Below are positions 1-10,097 of a DNA stretch of 64,000 bases, one piece after another. A model generated the notes under the pieces. The model did no database searches. It was not told the origin of the DNA and was given only the letters and a program-made list of their open reading frames with translations. Source of the DNA: Bimastos eiseni (Eukaryota > Annelida > Clitellata > Crassiclitellata > Lumbricidae). The position numbers were made by a program, and so were the translations under genes. The DNA is taken from the NCBI GenBank assembly GCA_959347315.1, contig OY365806.1, positions 55,913,217 through 55,977,216 on the forward strand, given 5' to 3'. Position 1 is the stretch's first letter. Every line of letters begins with the position of its first letter.

Positions 1-534
1 GCAGAAACGGATTTGTGTATAGACACTGATGCGTACAAAGTACAAACCCACTGTGCAAACGATGGCTAACTACCTGTACGATATCTCCCAAACCGTCCAT
101 GTCGGTGTAAAAGAAGAAGAAGAGGCAGATATCACGTGCACATGTCGGCAAATGTACAGCAGGTGACACGCTTCTGGCGACTGAAAAGGAAGCTTTCTTT
201 GGGGGGGGTCCTGAGACAGGTTTTTGGCCCTGGAGACCAGGAAGAGGGCAGCCGCGGGATTCACCAACCCATCCACTGCGTGTTCCAGGTGTTCCCCGAG
301 CCAACGGCGAAGGCTTCGAGTCAACAGCTCTAAAATTGTGCAAATTTATAGCCCGGAGCAGGACGTTTTGGCGCATATATCTGATACAATATAGAATGTA
401 ACACGATGCATGATCGATAATAATAATTATGCTAAACTGGGAACTGGAATGATGAAAAGAATCATGCTTAAATCGAAGCGGGATGGATATGAGAATTCTA
501 CTCATCGTGGGACCCTTTTAGTCACAATCTTGTT

Positions 535-745
535 ATCAATCTTGCTTCCAATTAAACGGCATTATTTTTCGTCAATCCGGCTTCCATTTAAGCATAATTA
601 TTTTCATCAATCCGGCTTCCATTTAAGCACGATTATTTTTGTCATTCCAGCTCCCAGCTTAACAGTATCCTTTTCATTGATCCGGCTTCTAGTTAAACGC
701 GATTCCTTTCACCGATGCCTCTTCTACTACCGACGCTTCCCAGAC
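535..745 (+). repeat. Family E degenerate ~44-bp repeats
   Basis: Four to five degenerate units share a core like 'tcaatccggcttccatttaa', each followed by an A/T-rich spacer with 'gattatttttgtc'. The same core, in one orientation or the other, recurs at 12265-12480 and 46770-46905. It sits inside the inserted element 358-1083. Confidence 0.55.
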
Positions 746-849
746 TTAACCTGATTTGCCATGTGGAATCATTTACGACACTAAAGTGTAGATTGCCATA
801 TAATATATTTATATAATACATAATATACAATATTATTGTATCAGAGATC

Positions 850-1075
850 TGCGCCAAAACTTCCTGCGCCATAACGTCCTGCGCCAAAACGTCCTGCGCC
901 AAAACGTCCTGCGCCAAAACATCCTGCGCCAAAACGTCCTGCGCCAAAACGTCCTGCGCCAAAACGTCCTGCGCCAAAACGTCCTGCGCCAAAACATCCT
1001 GCGCCAAAACGTCCTGCGCCAAAACGTCCTGCGCCAAAACGTCCTGCGCCAAAACGTCCTGCGCCAAAACGTCAC
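850..1075. repeat. 15-bp tandem array (tgcgccaaaacgtcc)
   Basis: About 15 units of tgcgccaaaacgtcc follow head to tail, with a few single-base variants such as aacatcc and aacttcc. The unit is a multiple of three, so frames stay open on the minus strand and give a repeated AQDVL or FWRRT peptide. That is an artefact and not evidence of a gene. Confidence 0.9.
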
Positions 1076-1221
1076 GTACTGTGCGTAGCCGGACAGACGC
1101 ACAGAATCTTCCTTTTATATATAGAGATTAGCCAACAAAGACTGACGATGACAACGCTGTCACTGCTGCATCAGCCAACAACTGACTATATAGATATATT
1201 ATATATATATATATATTTCCT

Positions 1222-1600
1222 TCAAGCTTGAATTAATCCCTTACAACGGGAAGTGGGGGGGGGGGGAGGGTCAGTAACACGGATCCTTCTTCTCCACTTG
1301 ACTCTGTCATGTATGTCTTCATTTTTCAATTTTATAGTCTTCAGGTCCTTTTGTATCATATCTTCCCATCTCTTCTTCTGTCGTCCCCGACTGCGTCGTC
1401 CGTTAACATCCGCTTTCCTATTTAAAAAAAAATGAAGCTCTCGTCCTCTCTTCTCGCTACATGACCGTACCATCTCATTCTGGTCTCTCGTATTGTTTCG
1501 TAAAACATGCCGCTCCGCGTCTTTCTGATGTCTGCCAACAACCCAGCAACTGACTGCCTGCTGCCTATTCACTGCCAGCATTTTCATGGGCATATTAAAG
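1222..1600 (-). pseudogene. LINE ORF2 C-terminal fragment
   Basis: On the minus strand the frame reads RSRGRQKKRWEDMIQKDLK and then DRVKWRRRI. This matches the tail common in non-LTR retrotransposon ORF2 proteins (GRPKKRWxDxxxxDL...A.DR..WR). The upstream reverse-transcriptase domain is absent and a poly-A/G interruption at about 1425-1435 breaks the reading, so it is a dead 5'-truncated copy. It lies within what would be the next intron of the Ig-domain gene. Confidence 0.55.
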
Positions 1601-1679
1601 AACCCATGCGGGCTCTGTAGGGTCTTATAAGGGAAGATGGGTTCTAGATCAGCTCCACGTGGGCATGATGACGGGGTTA

Positions 1680-1796
1680 GGATTAATCAATCAATTAGCC
1701 AACCAACCAATCAATCAACCAACCAACCAATCAATCAATCGATCAATCGATCAATCGATCAATCAATCAATCAATCAACCAATCAATCAATCAGTT
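1680..1796. repeat. (TCAA)n / (CCAA)n microsatellite
   Basis: Imperfect tetranucleotide run of tcaa, ccaa and tcga units. It ends about seven bases beyond the splice donor of the Ig exon, inside the intron. Confidence 0.9.
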
Positions 1797-1803
1797 ACCG
1801 TAC

Positions 1804-2008
1804 CTTTGACGTGTAGCATGACGAGTTTGCTCTTGACTGGGTTCGTGTTGATCGTGCACCTGTACTGTCCCTCGTCGTCCCATCGGATGTCTCTAATCTG
1901 GAGATTCCACTCTCGGATGTAGGGCCGAATGATGCTGAAGCGAGTGTCATCTACCACCCGTCGGTCTTCGTAGGTCAGAGGGATCGAGTTGTGGTCGAGC
2001 CACGCCAC
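1804..2008 (-). CDS. Ig-domain exon (second half of Ig1), DIP/IgLON/lachesin-like
   Basis: This exon encodes the second half of a first Ig domain in a cell-surface adhesion protein of the DIP/IgLON/lachesin (Wirin) type; such proteins act at neuronal surfaces through Ig1-Ig1 contacts. It starts VAWLDHN, which carries the core Ig tryptophan, continues with DTRFSII and WNLQIRDI, and ends DEGQYRCTINTNPVKS, the DxGxYxC signature with the family's N-T-x-P loop. The acceptor reads atgcag|GTGGCG after a T-rich stretch. The donor reads AAAG|GTACGG. At 205 nt it enters in phase 0 and leaves in phase 1. It joins exon 3363-3469 in frame. The next exon (Ig2) would lie beyond the left edge of the window or in unrecognised sequence. 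The family call is firm; the exact orthologue is not determined. Confidence 0.85.
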
Positions 2009-2040
2009 CTGCATCCGACCAACGCAAAACAACTAAACAC

Positions 2041-2203
2041 AATGATTATATTAATAATTATATTAATAATTATATTAATAATTATATTAATAATTATATT
2101 AATAATTATATTAATAATTATATTAATAATTATATTAATAATTATATTAATAATTATATTAATAATTATATTAATAATTATATTAATAATTATATTAATA
2201 ATT
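2041..2203. repeat. 12-bp AT satellite (attatattaata)
   Basis: About 13 near-perfect copies of a 12-bp unit made only of A and T, within the intron between the two Ig exons. The unit is itself a near-palindrome (attaataattatattaat), so the array could fold or extrude. Open frames giving ILIIILII are repeat artefacts. Confidence 0.95.
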
Positions 2204-2770
2204 TAATACACAGCCTGACATAGACAAGACGATCTGGTGCAGTCAAAGACGACGATACCGGAGGGGGGTCGATGGGGACAGGCCCCCTAACCTTTAACAT
2301 AGAGGGGACACATTATTCATTTGTCCCCTCACATTTCTTACCCCTCTCGTTGGGTGTCCCCCACCTCTCAAACGAGATCGTTGCCTCTGGGTTCAGTGCT
2401 CCAAAGGTCAAAAGCGTTTGGAGAGGGGTTGTTGTCGAAAGATTGTGTCTTTGTATTTTGAGTCAAGGACACTGATTCATTGCGAATTCCTGGCTGTAGC
2501 GAATTATAATATTGGCTCTTTGGACCTAGAGCCAAGCGAAGAACAGAAGAATATTATGCTTATGGTTAATTACTTTCCGCGCCAATTTACCCAACACCGA
2601 GGTGTGCTACTGCCTAAGTGGACAAAGATCAGCATTATGCAGTGCTTTAGTATATTGAGTTTACGATTACGATTACAATTGGCGAATTTACGTCTTACGG
2701 GAGCGAGATGGATGATATCGCACCGCAACACCAGTAATTAGTAAGCCTCGTTGCATAGGTAACACTTGGT
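2204..2770. repeat. Intron sequence with family B repeat (about 2255-2420)
   Basis: The stretch 2255-2420 contains 'gggacaggccccctaacc', 'gaggggacacattat', 'acccctctcg.tgggtgtc' and 'caaacgagatcg.tgc.tctgg'. The same words in the same order occur at 41425-41565 and 42905-43045. It is a dispersed repeat of unknown class. Nothing else is supported between 2420 and 2770. Confidence 0.6.
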
Positions 2771-3236
2771 GTGTACAACTATTTATGTATGTGTGGGTGT
2801 ATGTGTGTATGTATGCATGTATTATGCTATGTATATATGTATTTTATACCAATAAACAATATGAATGCATGTATGTATTCTTTTATGTATGAAGACTTAC
2901 ATATGTATGCTAGGTATACATGTATGTATGTATACGATGTAAGCGCAATGCGTAGCCTATGTATGTATATATGTATGCATGTGCACCGATGTATGCATGT
3001 CTGCATGTATGCCATGCATATATGTATACCATGGATGTATGTATGTACACAGGTATGTATTATTTATGCATGTATGTAGACTTATGTATGTATGCCACGT
3101 ATGCATACATTTAAGTATGCAAGTATGCATACGATGTATGTGCGTATGCATCTTGAACATTGTATGTATGTAAGTATGTATGTATATGTGTGTATGGATG
3201 TATATTTGTATGTATGTATGTGTATGTGTATGAGTA
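2771..3236. repeat. Imperfect (ATGT)n microsatellite
   Basis: Long interrupted run of atgt/tatg tetranucleotides. Open frames on both strands (M-Y-V-C-M and H-T-Y-I repeats) are artefacts. Confidence 0.9.
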
Positions 3237-3362
3237 TGGCTACTTGTAAAGAGTATTTGATTAATCTCAAAATGATGCTTGACATTGCAATCTAACAGAT
3301 CTACAGAGGAGCATCAAAACTCTGTTGTAGACGACCTGTGAATAAGAGATGAGTTGACTTGC

Positions 3363-3469
3363 CTTGAATTTACCGAGTTGCTCTATGGAACATGGTAAGA
3401 CGGCTGTCTGGCTTTTAACAACTGTTACGTTAACAATGGGAACATCGAAAGCAGGTTCCAGACCAATCA
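3363..3469 (-). CDS. Ig-domain exon (first half of Ig1), DIP/IgLON/lachesin-like
   Basis: This exon encodes the start of the Ig1 domain completed by exon 1804-2008. It reads FDVPIVNVTVV, then AVLPCSIEQLGKFK; the cysteine in LPCS is the first of the Ig disulfide pair, and 'LGKFK|VAW' matches the family pattern 'LGxYKVAW'. The acceptor is good: a pyrimidine tract (attactatcttcctcgtttcag) directly before the exon, entering in phase 1 as expected after a signal-peptide exon. The donor reads AAG|GCAAGT, a GC donor with otherwise perfect consensus. Using it gives exactly the conserved protein junction. The apparent hydrophobic leader upstream (LQLFVITIFLVSVIG) is the translated pyrimidine tract and has no in-frame ATG, so the true signal-peptide exon lies further upstream on the minus strand and was not found. 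Confidence 0.8.
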
Positions 3470-3536
3470 CTGAAACGAGGAAGATAGTAATTACAAACAG
3501 CTGTAGCCGAACTAACGAATAACGCAAATTTCGCAA

Positions 3537-4432
3537 AATATGTTTTATGCTCTGAAGTTATTTGAAAATACATTTACTAACCACACATAGCCATTGCAGA
3601 TGGACCACGACAATAGAATTATAGGCTTCAGGAGAGGCACTGAGGCTCTCCCAAAACCCTGAACTTTCACGTCACTGCGCGCTCAGCGTATACGTCCTTC
3701 AGGAAGCTCACTACATTACCTCTGAAACCTTGATTCCCAGAAGACGGGGGACTCGATTGAACACTGATGTACATGTAAGCCTATAGGACATTATAGGCTC
3801 TATATCCTATACATAAATCTAATTATGCATAATGTTATATTATAATTTATACATACACAAATGCAAGTACAACAGTCACAATGATGCGACCATGTAGCTC
3901 TGCGTATTGCTGAAACACGAGCCATGCTCGAAATTTTATGTTTATGAGAATGTGTGATCAGACCCGACAGTGGAGGGCAAATATCCAAAGGGCCAAGCGA
4001 CTTTTAGGTGCCAGAATTGGGCCTGCAATCAACTTGTGAAAATATCATTAGCCTATCGCAGCTTTACAAATATTCTGAAGTAAGTTGTGCATTTGCAAAT
4101 GGCATTTATAAATGCACATCTTAATTAAGAACATTTGTATAACTGCGTTAATGATATTTTCATAAGTATAATATAATATTTTTATATTGCAAGTACTTAA
4201 CAACAATCGGCTAAAACTTCAAGCATCAGAACCGTACTTGCCGATTTTTTGCAATTATAGAATACGCCAATTTTCATCTAAGAGACCCGTGACTGCTCTA
4301 ACAATAGAGGCGAGGAATTTCTGTCAGCGGGGATTTTCGTGATAGGAATAGGCAACGTCGACTTGCTCTAATGACTACAGCTACGTGCATACAGTGGAAC
4401 TTAAAGAGCAACCTACGCCGAACGCAGGATGT
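3537..4432. other. No supported feature
   Basis: AT-rich sequence with only short open frames. It is probably intron or upstream sequence of the Ig-domain gene. Nothing recognised. Confidence 0.5.
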
Positions 4433-5712
4433 GGATGGATGGATAGAAGGATGAATGGATGGTTGGGTGGATGGATTGTTTGAGGAATGGATGAATGGAT
4501 GGATGGATGGAAGGATGAATGGATGAATAGGTGGATGGATGGATGGATGGATGGATGGATGGATAGAAAGATGAATGGATGGTTGGGTGGATGGATTGTT
4601 TGAGGAATGGATGAATGGATGGATGGATGGATGGAAGGATGAATGGATGAATAGGTGGATGGATGGATGGATGGATGGATGGATGGATAGAAAGATGAAT
4701 GGATGGTTGGGTGGATGGATTGTTTGAAGAATGGATGAATGGATGGATGGATGAAAGGATGAATGGATGAATAGGTGGATGGATGGATGGATGGATGGAT
4801 GGATAGAAGAATGAATGGATGGTTGGGTGGATGGATTGTTTGAGGAATGGATGAATGGATGGATGGATGGATGGAAGGATGAATGGATGAATAGGTGGAT
4901 GGATGGATGGATGGATAGAAGGATGAATGGATGGTTGGGTGGATGGATTGTTTGAGGAATGGATGAATGGATGGATGGAAGGATGAATGAATGGATGAAT
5001 AGGTGGATGGATTGATGGATGGATAGAAGGATGAATGGCTGGTTGGGTGGATGGATTGTTTGAGGAATGGATGAATGGATGGATAGAATGATGAATGAAT
5101 GGATGAATGGATGGATGGAAGGATGAATATATGGAAGAATAGGTGGATGGATAGATGGATGGATGGATAGAACGATGAATGGATGGTTGGGTGGATGGAT
5201 TGTTGGAGGAATGGATGAATGGATGGATGGAAGGATGAATGAATGAATGGATGAATGGATGGATGGATGGAAGGATGAATGAATGAATGGATGAATAGGT
5301 GGATGGATGGATGGATGGATAGAAGGATGAATGGATGGTTGGGTGGATGAATTGTTGGAGGAATGGATGAATGGGTGGATGGATGGATGGAAGGATGAAT
5401 GGGTGGATGGATGGATAGAAGGATGAATGGATGGTTGGGTGGATGGATTGTTGGAGGAATGGATGAATGGATGGATGGATGGAAGGATGAATGGATGAAT
5501 GGGTGGATGGATGGATAGAACGATGAATGGATGGTTGGGTGGATGGATTGTTGGAGGAATGGATGAATGGACGGATGGAAGGATAAATGGATGGTTGGGT
5601 GGATGGATTGTTGGAGGAATGGATGAATGGATGGATGGAAGGATGAATGGATGAATGGGTGGATGGATGGATGGAAAGATGAAGGGATGGTTGGGTGGAT
5701 GGATTGTTGTAG
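4433..5712. repeat. (GGAT)n satellite with higher-order repeat
   Basis: GGAT/GAAT/GGAA tetranucleotides are organised into a longer unit, marked by 'ggttgggtggatggattgtt'. That marker occurs about 12 times (near 4461, 4581, 4705, 4821, 4933, 5040, 5185, 5338, 5433, 5533, 5593 and 5688), with spacing mostly 95-125 bases. A 473-residue open frame on the minus strand ([12 protein letters not shown] repeats) results from the absence of stop triplets in the unit. It has no credible start or homologue. Confidence 0.95.
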
Positions 5713-5782
5713 GAATCAATGCGGCGGAGGTTGCAGCTGCTTCCTTATATAAAATTATGCGACTATAATTATCGTGAATTAT

Positions 5783-5995
5783 TTAACACCGCATCGCTGA
5801 AACATGTCTGAATATGTCAGTTTTCAGGTCATTGCAAATCAAGATGATCTGTGCTCCATAGTGGTCTATAAGATTATTCTTTAAGACCATTCCATGTCTT
5901 ATGTCATTACATGGAAAGAGGAAGCGATGTTTGGGTACACACTTCGTCGTCGATCCTTCTTCAGTTTCAAATATAGGATAAACCAATGCATTCAT
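5783..5995 (-). CDS. Unidentified 70-residue open frame
   Basis: A true ATG opens a frame reading MNALVYPIFETEEGS, then CVPKHRFLFPCNDIRHG and DHYGAQIILICNDLKTD, before a TAA stop. Composition is protein-like rather than repeat-like, but no family was recognised. No splice sites were convincingly assigned. It could be a decayed exon or chance. Confidence 0.15.
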   Translation of the reverse strand: MNALVYPIFETEEGSTTKCVPKHRFLFPCNDIRHGMVLKNNLIDHYGAQIILICNDLKTDIFRHVSAMRC

Positions 5996-8008
5996 GCGAC
6001 CAGATCAACGCGCGATGAAGATAAGTGGCAATATGTAGCACAAGGCTAATTGTCTGTTCACGTATCTTTTGGTTTAAAGAGGATGGCATATTATGTAAAC
6101 AGTTAAAGTCACATCGAAACTGAAATCATATAAAATGATGATAATAAGAATGATGGACCTTTGTTGAAAAGCAGATCCCTTCCGATGAACTATCATGCAA
6201 GAAGAATGAACTGTTAACATCAGTGTGGAGTCATACATAGCACTCTCAGATTCGACAAATTCGGATATCTAATTGCCCCCTCCCTGTCGGGTCCTCGGCT
6301 CTTCCGGGGCCCCCAGATGGAAAAACCTACATGTAGAGCCGTCACTGGCAGAATGCCGCCAGTGGCGACTCTAGTTCTGAAATGATAAAATCAATGATCG
6401 GATTGTAAATGTGCTGCCTACATGTGGTTTGTGTGTTCACTTAAGAACGTTGTCCCACAGTTTCAACTGCCGAGCAAGAAAAACGGCTGGGCATCAAACG
6501 AACAGTCGGACACGGTGTTTAGTTAATAGTAACACTGGGTCAATTTAACAATTCCTAATTTGCCCTCTTTATAGAGACCCCTGTTTCGTCTCAATTTACT
6601 TTAAAAAAGGCAGCTTCGGCATATAAGTCAACACTTGTAGAGTGGAATTGAAATGATACAATATGTATCTTGTCCTTTTACAGCACAAACTTAAAGTCTG
6701 GTAATGACAACAAGCATTTAGCTTCGAGCCTTCAACTGTTCTTTCAGCATTTTGCACCAGCAACATCCTCTGGCATATTATACCAATGCATCCAATTGAT
6801 CACTGATCAAGATATATCGAGATATATTGAGATATATCTTTGCATGTCGTAATATATATTACGACACGCAACAATACGGCCAGCCCATCTAGTATCACTG
6901 ATCTGCTGGAATTGCCTCGTCAGATCCCTAGGGTGTAACTCACCATGTGCTTCAACCCATTTCTTAAGCATAAGAGAACTTCACCTTTTCTATTATCTTA
7001 ACCTTGACTATACAGTGCATCTATCCCTAGAAATTCTGAGCAAGTATGTAAGTTATCCTGTGAGAATGTTCAGACATTTTTTTCTGATTTCGTTTTGCAA
7101 GTAAGTGCTTTGTGCCTTTGACATTTCCCTAACAAAAATAATCATGAATTTCACCATGCATCATATCTGAGCAAGCAAATATAAAATCTAAATGATGCCA
7201 TATTCCACAGCACACTGGTCAAAAATGGGAGGGGGCGGCCACAAGCTCAGTTGGGAAGTCCTGGTCCCCTCTGCTCCCACTACAATTATTTTCACACTTA
7301 ATAATAAACAACAATTAATACCCATCAAATTATAAAACTGGTTTTAGCATGCATTGGATGCAACAACAATTTTATGCTGAACTGAATAAAAACGTTAAGA
7401 AATTATCCAAACACTGCAGTCGAAACTTGCAGTGATAGACAATTCACGTTGCTAACTTGCTAAGCAGATTACAGAATAGACGAAATAGGCGATAATTACT
7501 TGGATACCCGACGGGTAACTCTTCCATTCCATGCAACCTTACGATCAATCTTCATGTTAATGATGTTTGTGTTCAAATATAAATTATTAAATAAAATTAA
7601 TATCAGGATAAGATTCTGAATAAAGACGGATTCGTGGCGAATATATAACGACCGCATGTTCGTACCACTTACATCACTGACCTGATTGTTCTTCATATTC
7701 CTCTTCGTAAACATCGTTATAATCATAACCAGTGTCACCTTCCGTCTGAGCTGAAAATTATGTCCGTTAAAATGTAATTCAGTTTGAACGAATGCTTTAC
7801 AATCAATGTACTGGTTGTATATTCGCATTTCCATTGAACGATGCAACGTATTATAAGAAGAGTGAAAAACTTAGCTAAGCAGAGGAAAAGCGCGACATAA
7901 GTTGACGCTTGAAGAAGTTCATAGTCGTGACTGACGCGTAAGTAGCGTGACGCGTGTGGTGAAGATAATTCGCATCTCAAATAATTATTAAGGTGAGCTC
8001 TCGGTATG
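5996..8008. other. No supported feature
   Basis: AT-rich sequence. The segment 6261-6400 is locally GC-rich (ccctccctgtcgggtcctcgg) and 7215-7290 has GGGGGC/TCCCCTC words like transposon ends, but no boundaries could be drawn. Short open frames are not convincing. Confidence 0.4.
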
Positions 8009-8262
8009 ACAGTCTCGCGAGAATAGGTATGACAGTCTCGCGAGAATAGGTCTGACAGTCTCACGAGAATAGGTCTGACAGTCTCGCGAGAATAGGAGGT
8101 CTGACAGTCACGCGAGAATAGGTCTGACAGTCTCGCGAGAATAGATATGACAGTCTCGCGAGAATAGGTCTGACAGTCTCGCGAGAATAGGTATGACAGT
8201 CTCACGAGAATAGGTCTGACAGTCTTGCGAGAATAGGTATGAGTCTCGCGAGAATAGGTATG
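8009..8262. repeat. ~21-bp array carrying the TCTCGCGAGA palindrome
   Basis: About 12 units of roughly 20-22 bp read gacagtctcgcgagaatagg(tat/tct). Most contain the exact 10-bp palindrome TCTCGCGAGA; a few have TCTCACGAGA, TCACGCGAGA or TCTTGCGAGA. The array is CpG-rich in AT-rich surroundings. TCTCGCGAGA is known in vertebrates as a core-promoter element bound by BANP and linked to ZBTB33. Whether it has a function here cannot be told. Open frames through it (YSRETV repeats) are artefacts. Confidence 0.9.
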
Positions 8263-9120
8263 ATGCTATGGTGCTCTACTTGTAACGTTGACCATATCAC
8301 GAAGAATTATTATGGGAAGAATTTTTCCGCATTGAATGACCGTTGTGGCAGGGTAGTCTTAGACCACGTGGGTGATCTGGCGTGATAGCACATATCATAC
8401 GTGTCTTTGTAAACTTATAGACAATTAGGCACGTACATGATCGCCTGAGCAATCTATGTATGACAGAGGAGACTCTCTTCCCAGTGAGCAGAAAATGAAA
8501 TGAAAAATTGGCTTGAACAAAGAGCAACTACACGACTTCTGCAATTGCATACAAATGATCATATACACGACAAGATTAAGAGTAGAAAATCGAGGTACAT
8601 GTAAATGGAGTGGTATATATGTATTCGTTCGAGTAATCCTTTTAGCTAATTGGATGTTTAAAGTAACTGAGAAAATAGCTGAGCTCACATTGGAGATACG
8701 AATATTTATTTGCTTAACAAATTGACAAAGAGTCGAAACTTTGACCTCAAGGGTATCAGTGACGTAATTAAGGCCAGAAAGCGACTTAATCGCACCTGAA
8801 AAGAAGGTCTAAACCTGACTTATTCAGAAGATATAATAAGTCATTACGTAAACATCGCATGAGACGAAACATGTGACGAATGCAGACGTGACAGTAGCCA
8901 TGTCCCACTGCGTATCAGCGGCAATAATTACGAAGAGATATAGGTTGAGCAAAGGACGATCTCCATGGAATGCAGTCATTGGACAAACTCTACATGGAAG
9001 TTGTCCTGCTCTTTAAATTAAGCAACAGCAGCAGCAGCAGCAGCAGTGGAGTCAGGATCGATCCAGCTTTCAACGCAAACATTCTCAATGGCATACGAAT
9101 GGTATGAATATGAATAACGC
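8263..9120. other. No gene; (GCA)n at 9023-9045
   Basis: Nothing supported except a short (gca)n run of about eight units. Short open frames on both strands have no recognisable content. Confidence 0.4.
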
Positions 9121-9126
9121 ATCAAG

Positions 9127-9312
9127 ATGCAAATAGGAGTCTACATCGAACAACGACAGAAGCAGCTGGAGTGGATGAAAGAGAAGAAGGAGGAGAAGGA
9201 GGATGCTCCTCTTCCTCTGCTTTCCCTCCCCTCCTCCTCATCCGTCGACATCTCGCCCTTTGACATAATCGAAACTCTGACCATTGACCCATCTCAAGGA
9301 GCATTTAGTTGA
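9127..9312 (+). CDS. Candidate exon, unidentified
   Basis: The frame reads IEQRQKQLEWMKEKKEEKED (charged, helix-like), then a Ser/Pro/Leu-rich link and VDISPFDIIETLTIDPSQGAFS, then a TGA stop. A possible acceptor (aatag|GAGTC) lies at 9138. The content is protein-like and not derived from a simple repeat, but no family is recognised and the partners of the exon are unknown. Confidence 0.22.
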   Translation: MQIGVYIEQRQKQLEWMKEKKEEKEDAPLPLLSLPSSSSVDISPFDIIETLTIDPSQGAFS

Positions 9313-9389
9313 ATTCTGTCAGAACTCACCACATGCAGCTATTAATAGCAAGAAAAGAGGTAAGATAAAGAGGATGGAGCAATGTCATA

Positions 9390-9624
9390 TGCTTGTATGT
9401 ATGTACATTGTATGTATGCATGTATGCATGCATGCATGTATGTATGTATGTATGTATGCATGTATGTATGTATGGATGCACGTATGTACGTATGTATGTA
9501 GGTTTGTATGTATGTATGTATGAATGTATGTATGTATGTATGTACGTACGTATACATGTATGTATGTATGTATGTATGTATGTCTGTATGTATGTATGTA
9601 TGTATGTATGTATGTATGTATGTA
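9390..9624. repeat. (ATGT)n microsatellite
   Basis: Long, nearly pure tetranucleotide run with variants (gcatgcatgcat, acgtacgt). Open frames in it are artefacts. Confidence 0.95.
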
Positions 9625-10097
9625 TAACCATAACCATAATGTTTATAGGCCCAAAAACATTACAAGATAAGTCAGAGAAAACATAAGCATAGTCACAATC
9701 GTATTGGGATCAAGGGAACAGAAAACCCTAAAGGGACAAATTGTCCCGCTAATCGGGGGGTTACCCATTTTAATATAATGTACAGACAGCTGGTTAGAGA
9801 TAATGACATAAAACAATTAGTCGTAGGACTTAACTAGTTAACTAAGTAGACAATAGGAGAGAGAAATAAGAAAGAGGTACATTTAAATGCGAGGTGCTAT
9901 ATAGGCCTACGCTATTTAGCTTTCGTCAATCAGTGCGCAGACTCTGTTTGAATGCATGTATATATATAAGGCTTTTGGCAGAGGGTTATTGTCAGATAAT
10001 TCCAGATTGTTGGTCCAGTATATTTAATGGCAAATTTTCTAGTGTTTGTTCGGGCAAAAGTAGACCTATAGGTATTGGTATTGGAGGTTCGAAGAGT
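9625..10097. other. Probable 3' flank of the LINE, no gene
   Basis: No supported coding. This stretch directly follows the LINE fragment in its own (minus) orientation and may be its 3' untranslated tail. Confidence 0.3.

Larger units (their letters stand above)
358..1083. mobile_element. Inserted inverted-repeat element with 15-bp array
   Basis: The left edge at 362-393 reads caggacgttttggcgca followed by tatctgatacaatat. Its reverse complement opens the right-hand part at about 830-875 (attgtatcagagatctgcgcc). The element therefore has an inverted repeat made from the same 15-bp unit that forms the array at 850-1075. Imperfect flanking copies of tagcc(c)gga (about 352-361 and 1085-1093) may be the target-site duplication. 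No coding capacity is seen, so this is probably a non-autonomous DNA element. Class unknown. Confidence 0.5.
1..1134. mobile_element. Family D dispersed element, copy 1, interrupted
   Basis: The stretch 75-357 (kinase-like wording absent; it reads 'gatatctccca...', then 'gagacaggtttttggccct', then 'gtgcaaat..atag') matches 23680-23975 closely, allowing for small indels. The tail at 1094-1134 (cagacgcacagaatct, then tttatatatagaga) matches 23981-24017. The two matching parts are separated by about 720 bases of unrelated sequence (358-1083), so this copy was interrupted by a later insertion. The left end lies at or before the window edge. No transposase is visible, so the class is unknown. Short open frames here are by-products of the repeat. 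Confidence 0.65.

Noticed and set aside
693..1102. AQDVL and FWRRT repeat peptides
   Set aside because: A 15-bp array is divisible by three and stays open in several frames; it lies within a mobile element.
3370..3380. GT donor (CTCG|GTAAAT) for the Ig exon
   Set aside because: It leaves phase 1 whereas the next exon enters in phase 0, and it would drop the conserved KFK residues; the GC donor at 3362 fits both.
3470..3536. Hydrophobic leader LQLFVITIFLVSVIG as the signal peptide of the Ig gene
   Set aside because: There is no in-frame ATG, and the same bases form an ideal polypyrimidine tract and acceptor; it is intron.
4298..5719. 473-residue minus-strand open frame (Ile-His-Pro-Ser repeats)
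   Set aside because: It is the translation of the GGAT satellite; the frame is open only because the tetranucleotide lacks stops. No domain or splice evidence.
8009..8262. CRISPR-like array
   Set aside because: Units are contiguous with no variable spacers and the genome is animal; it is a minisatellite.
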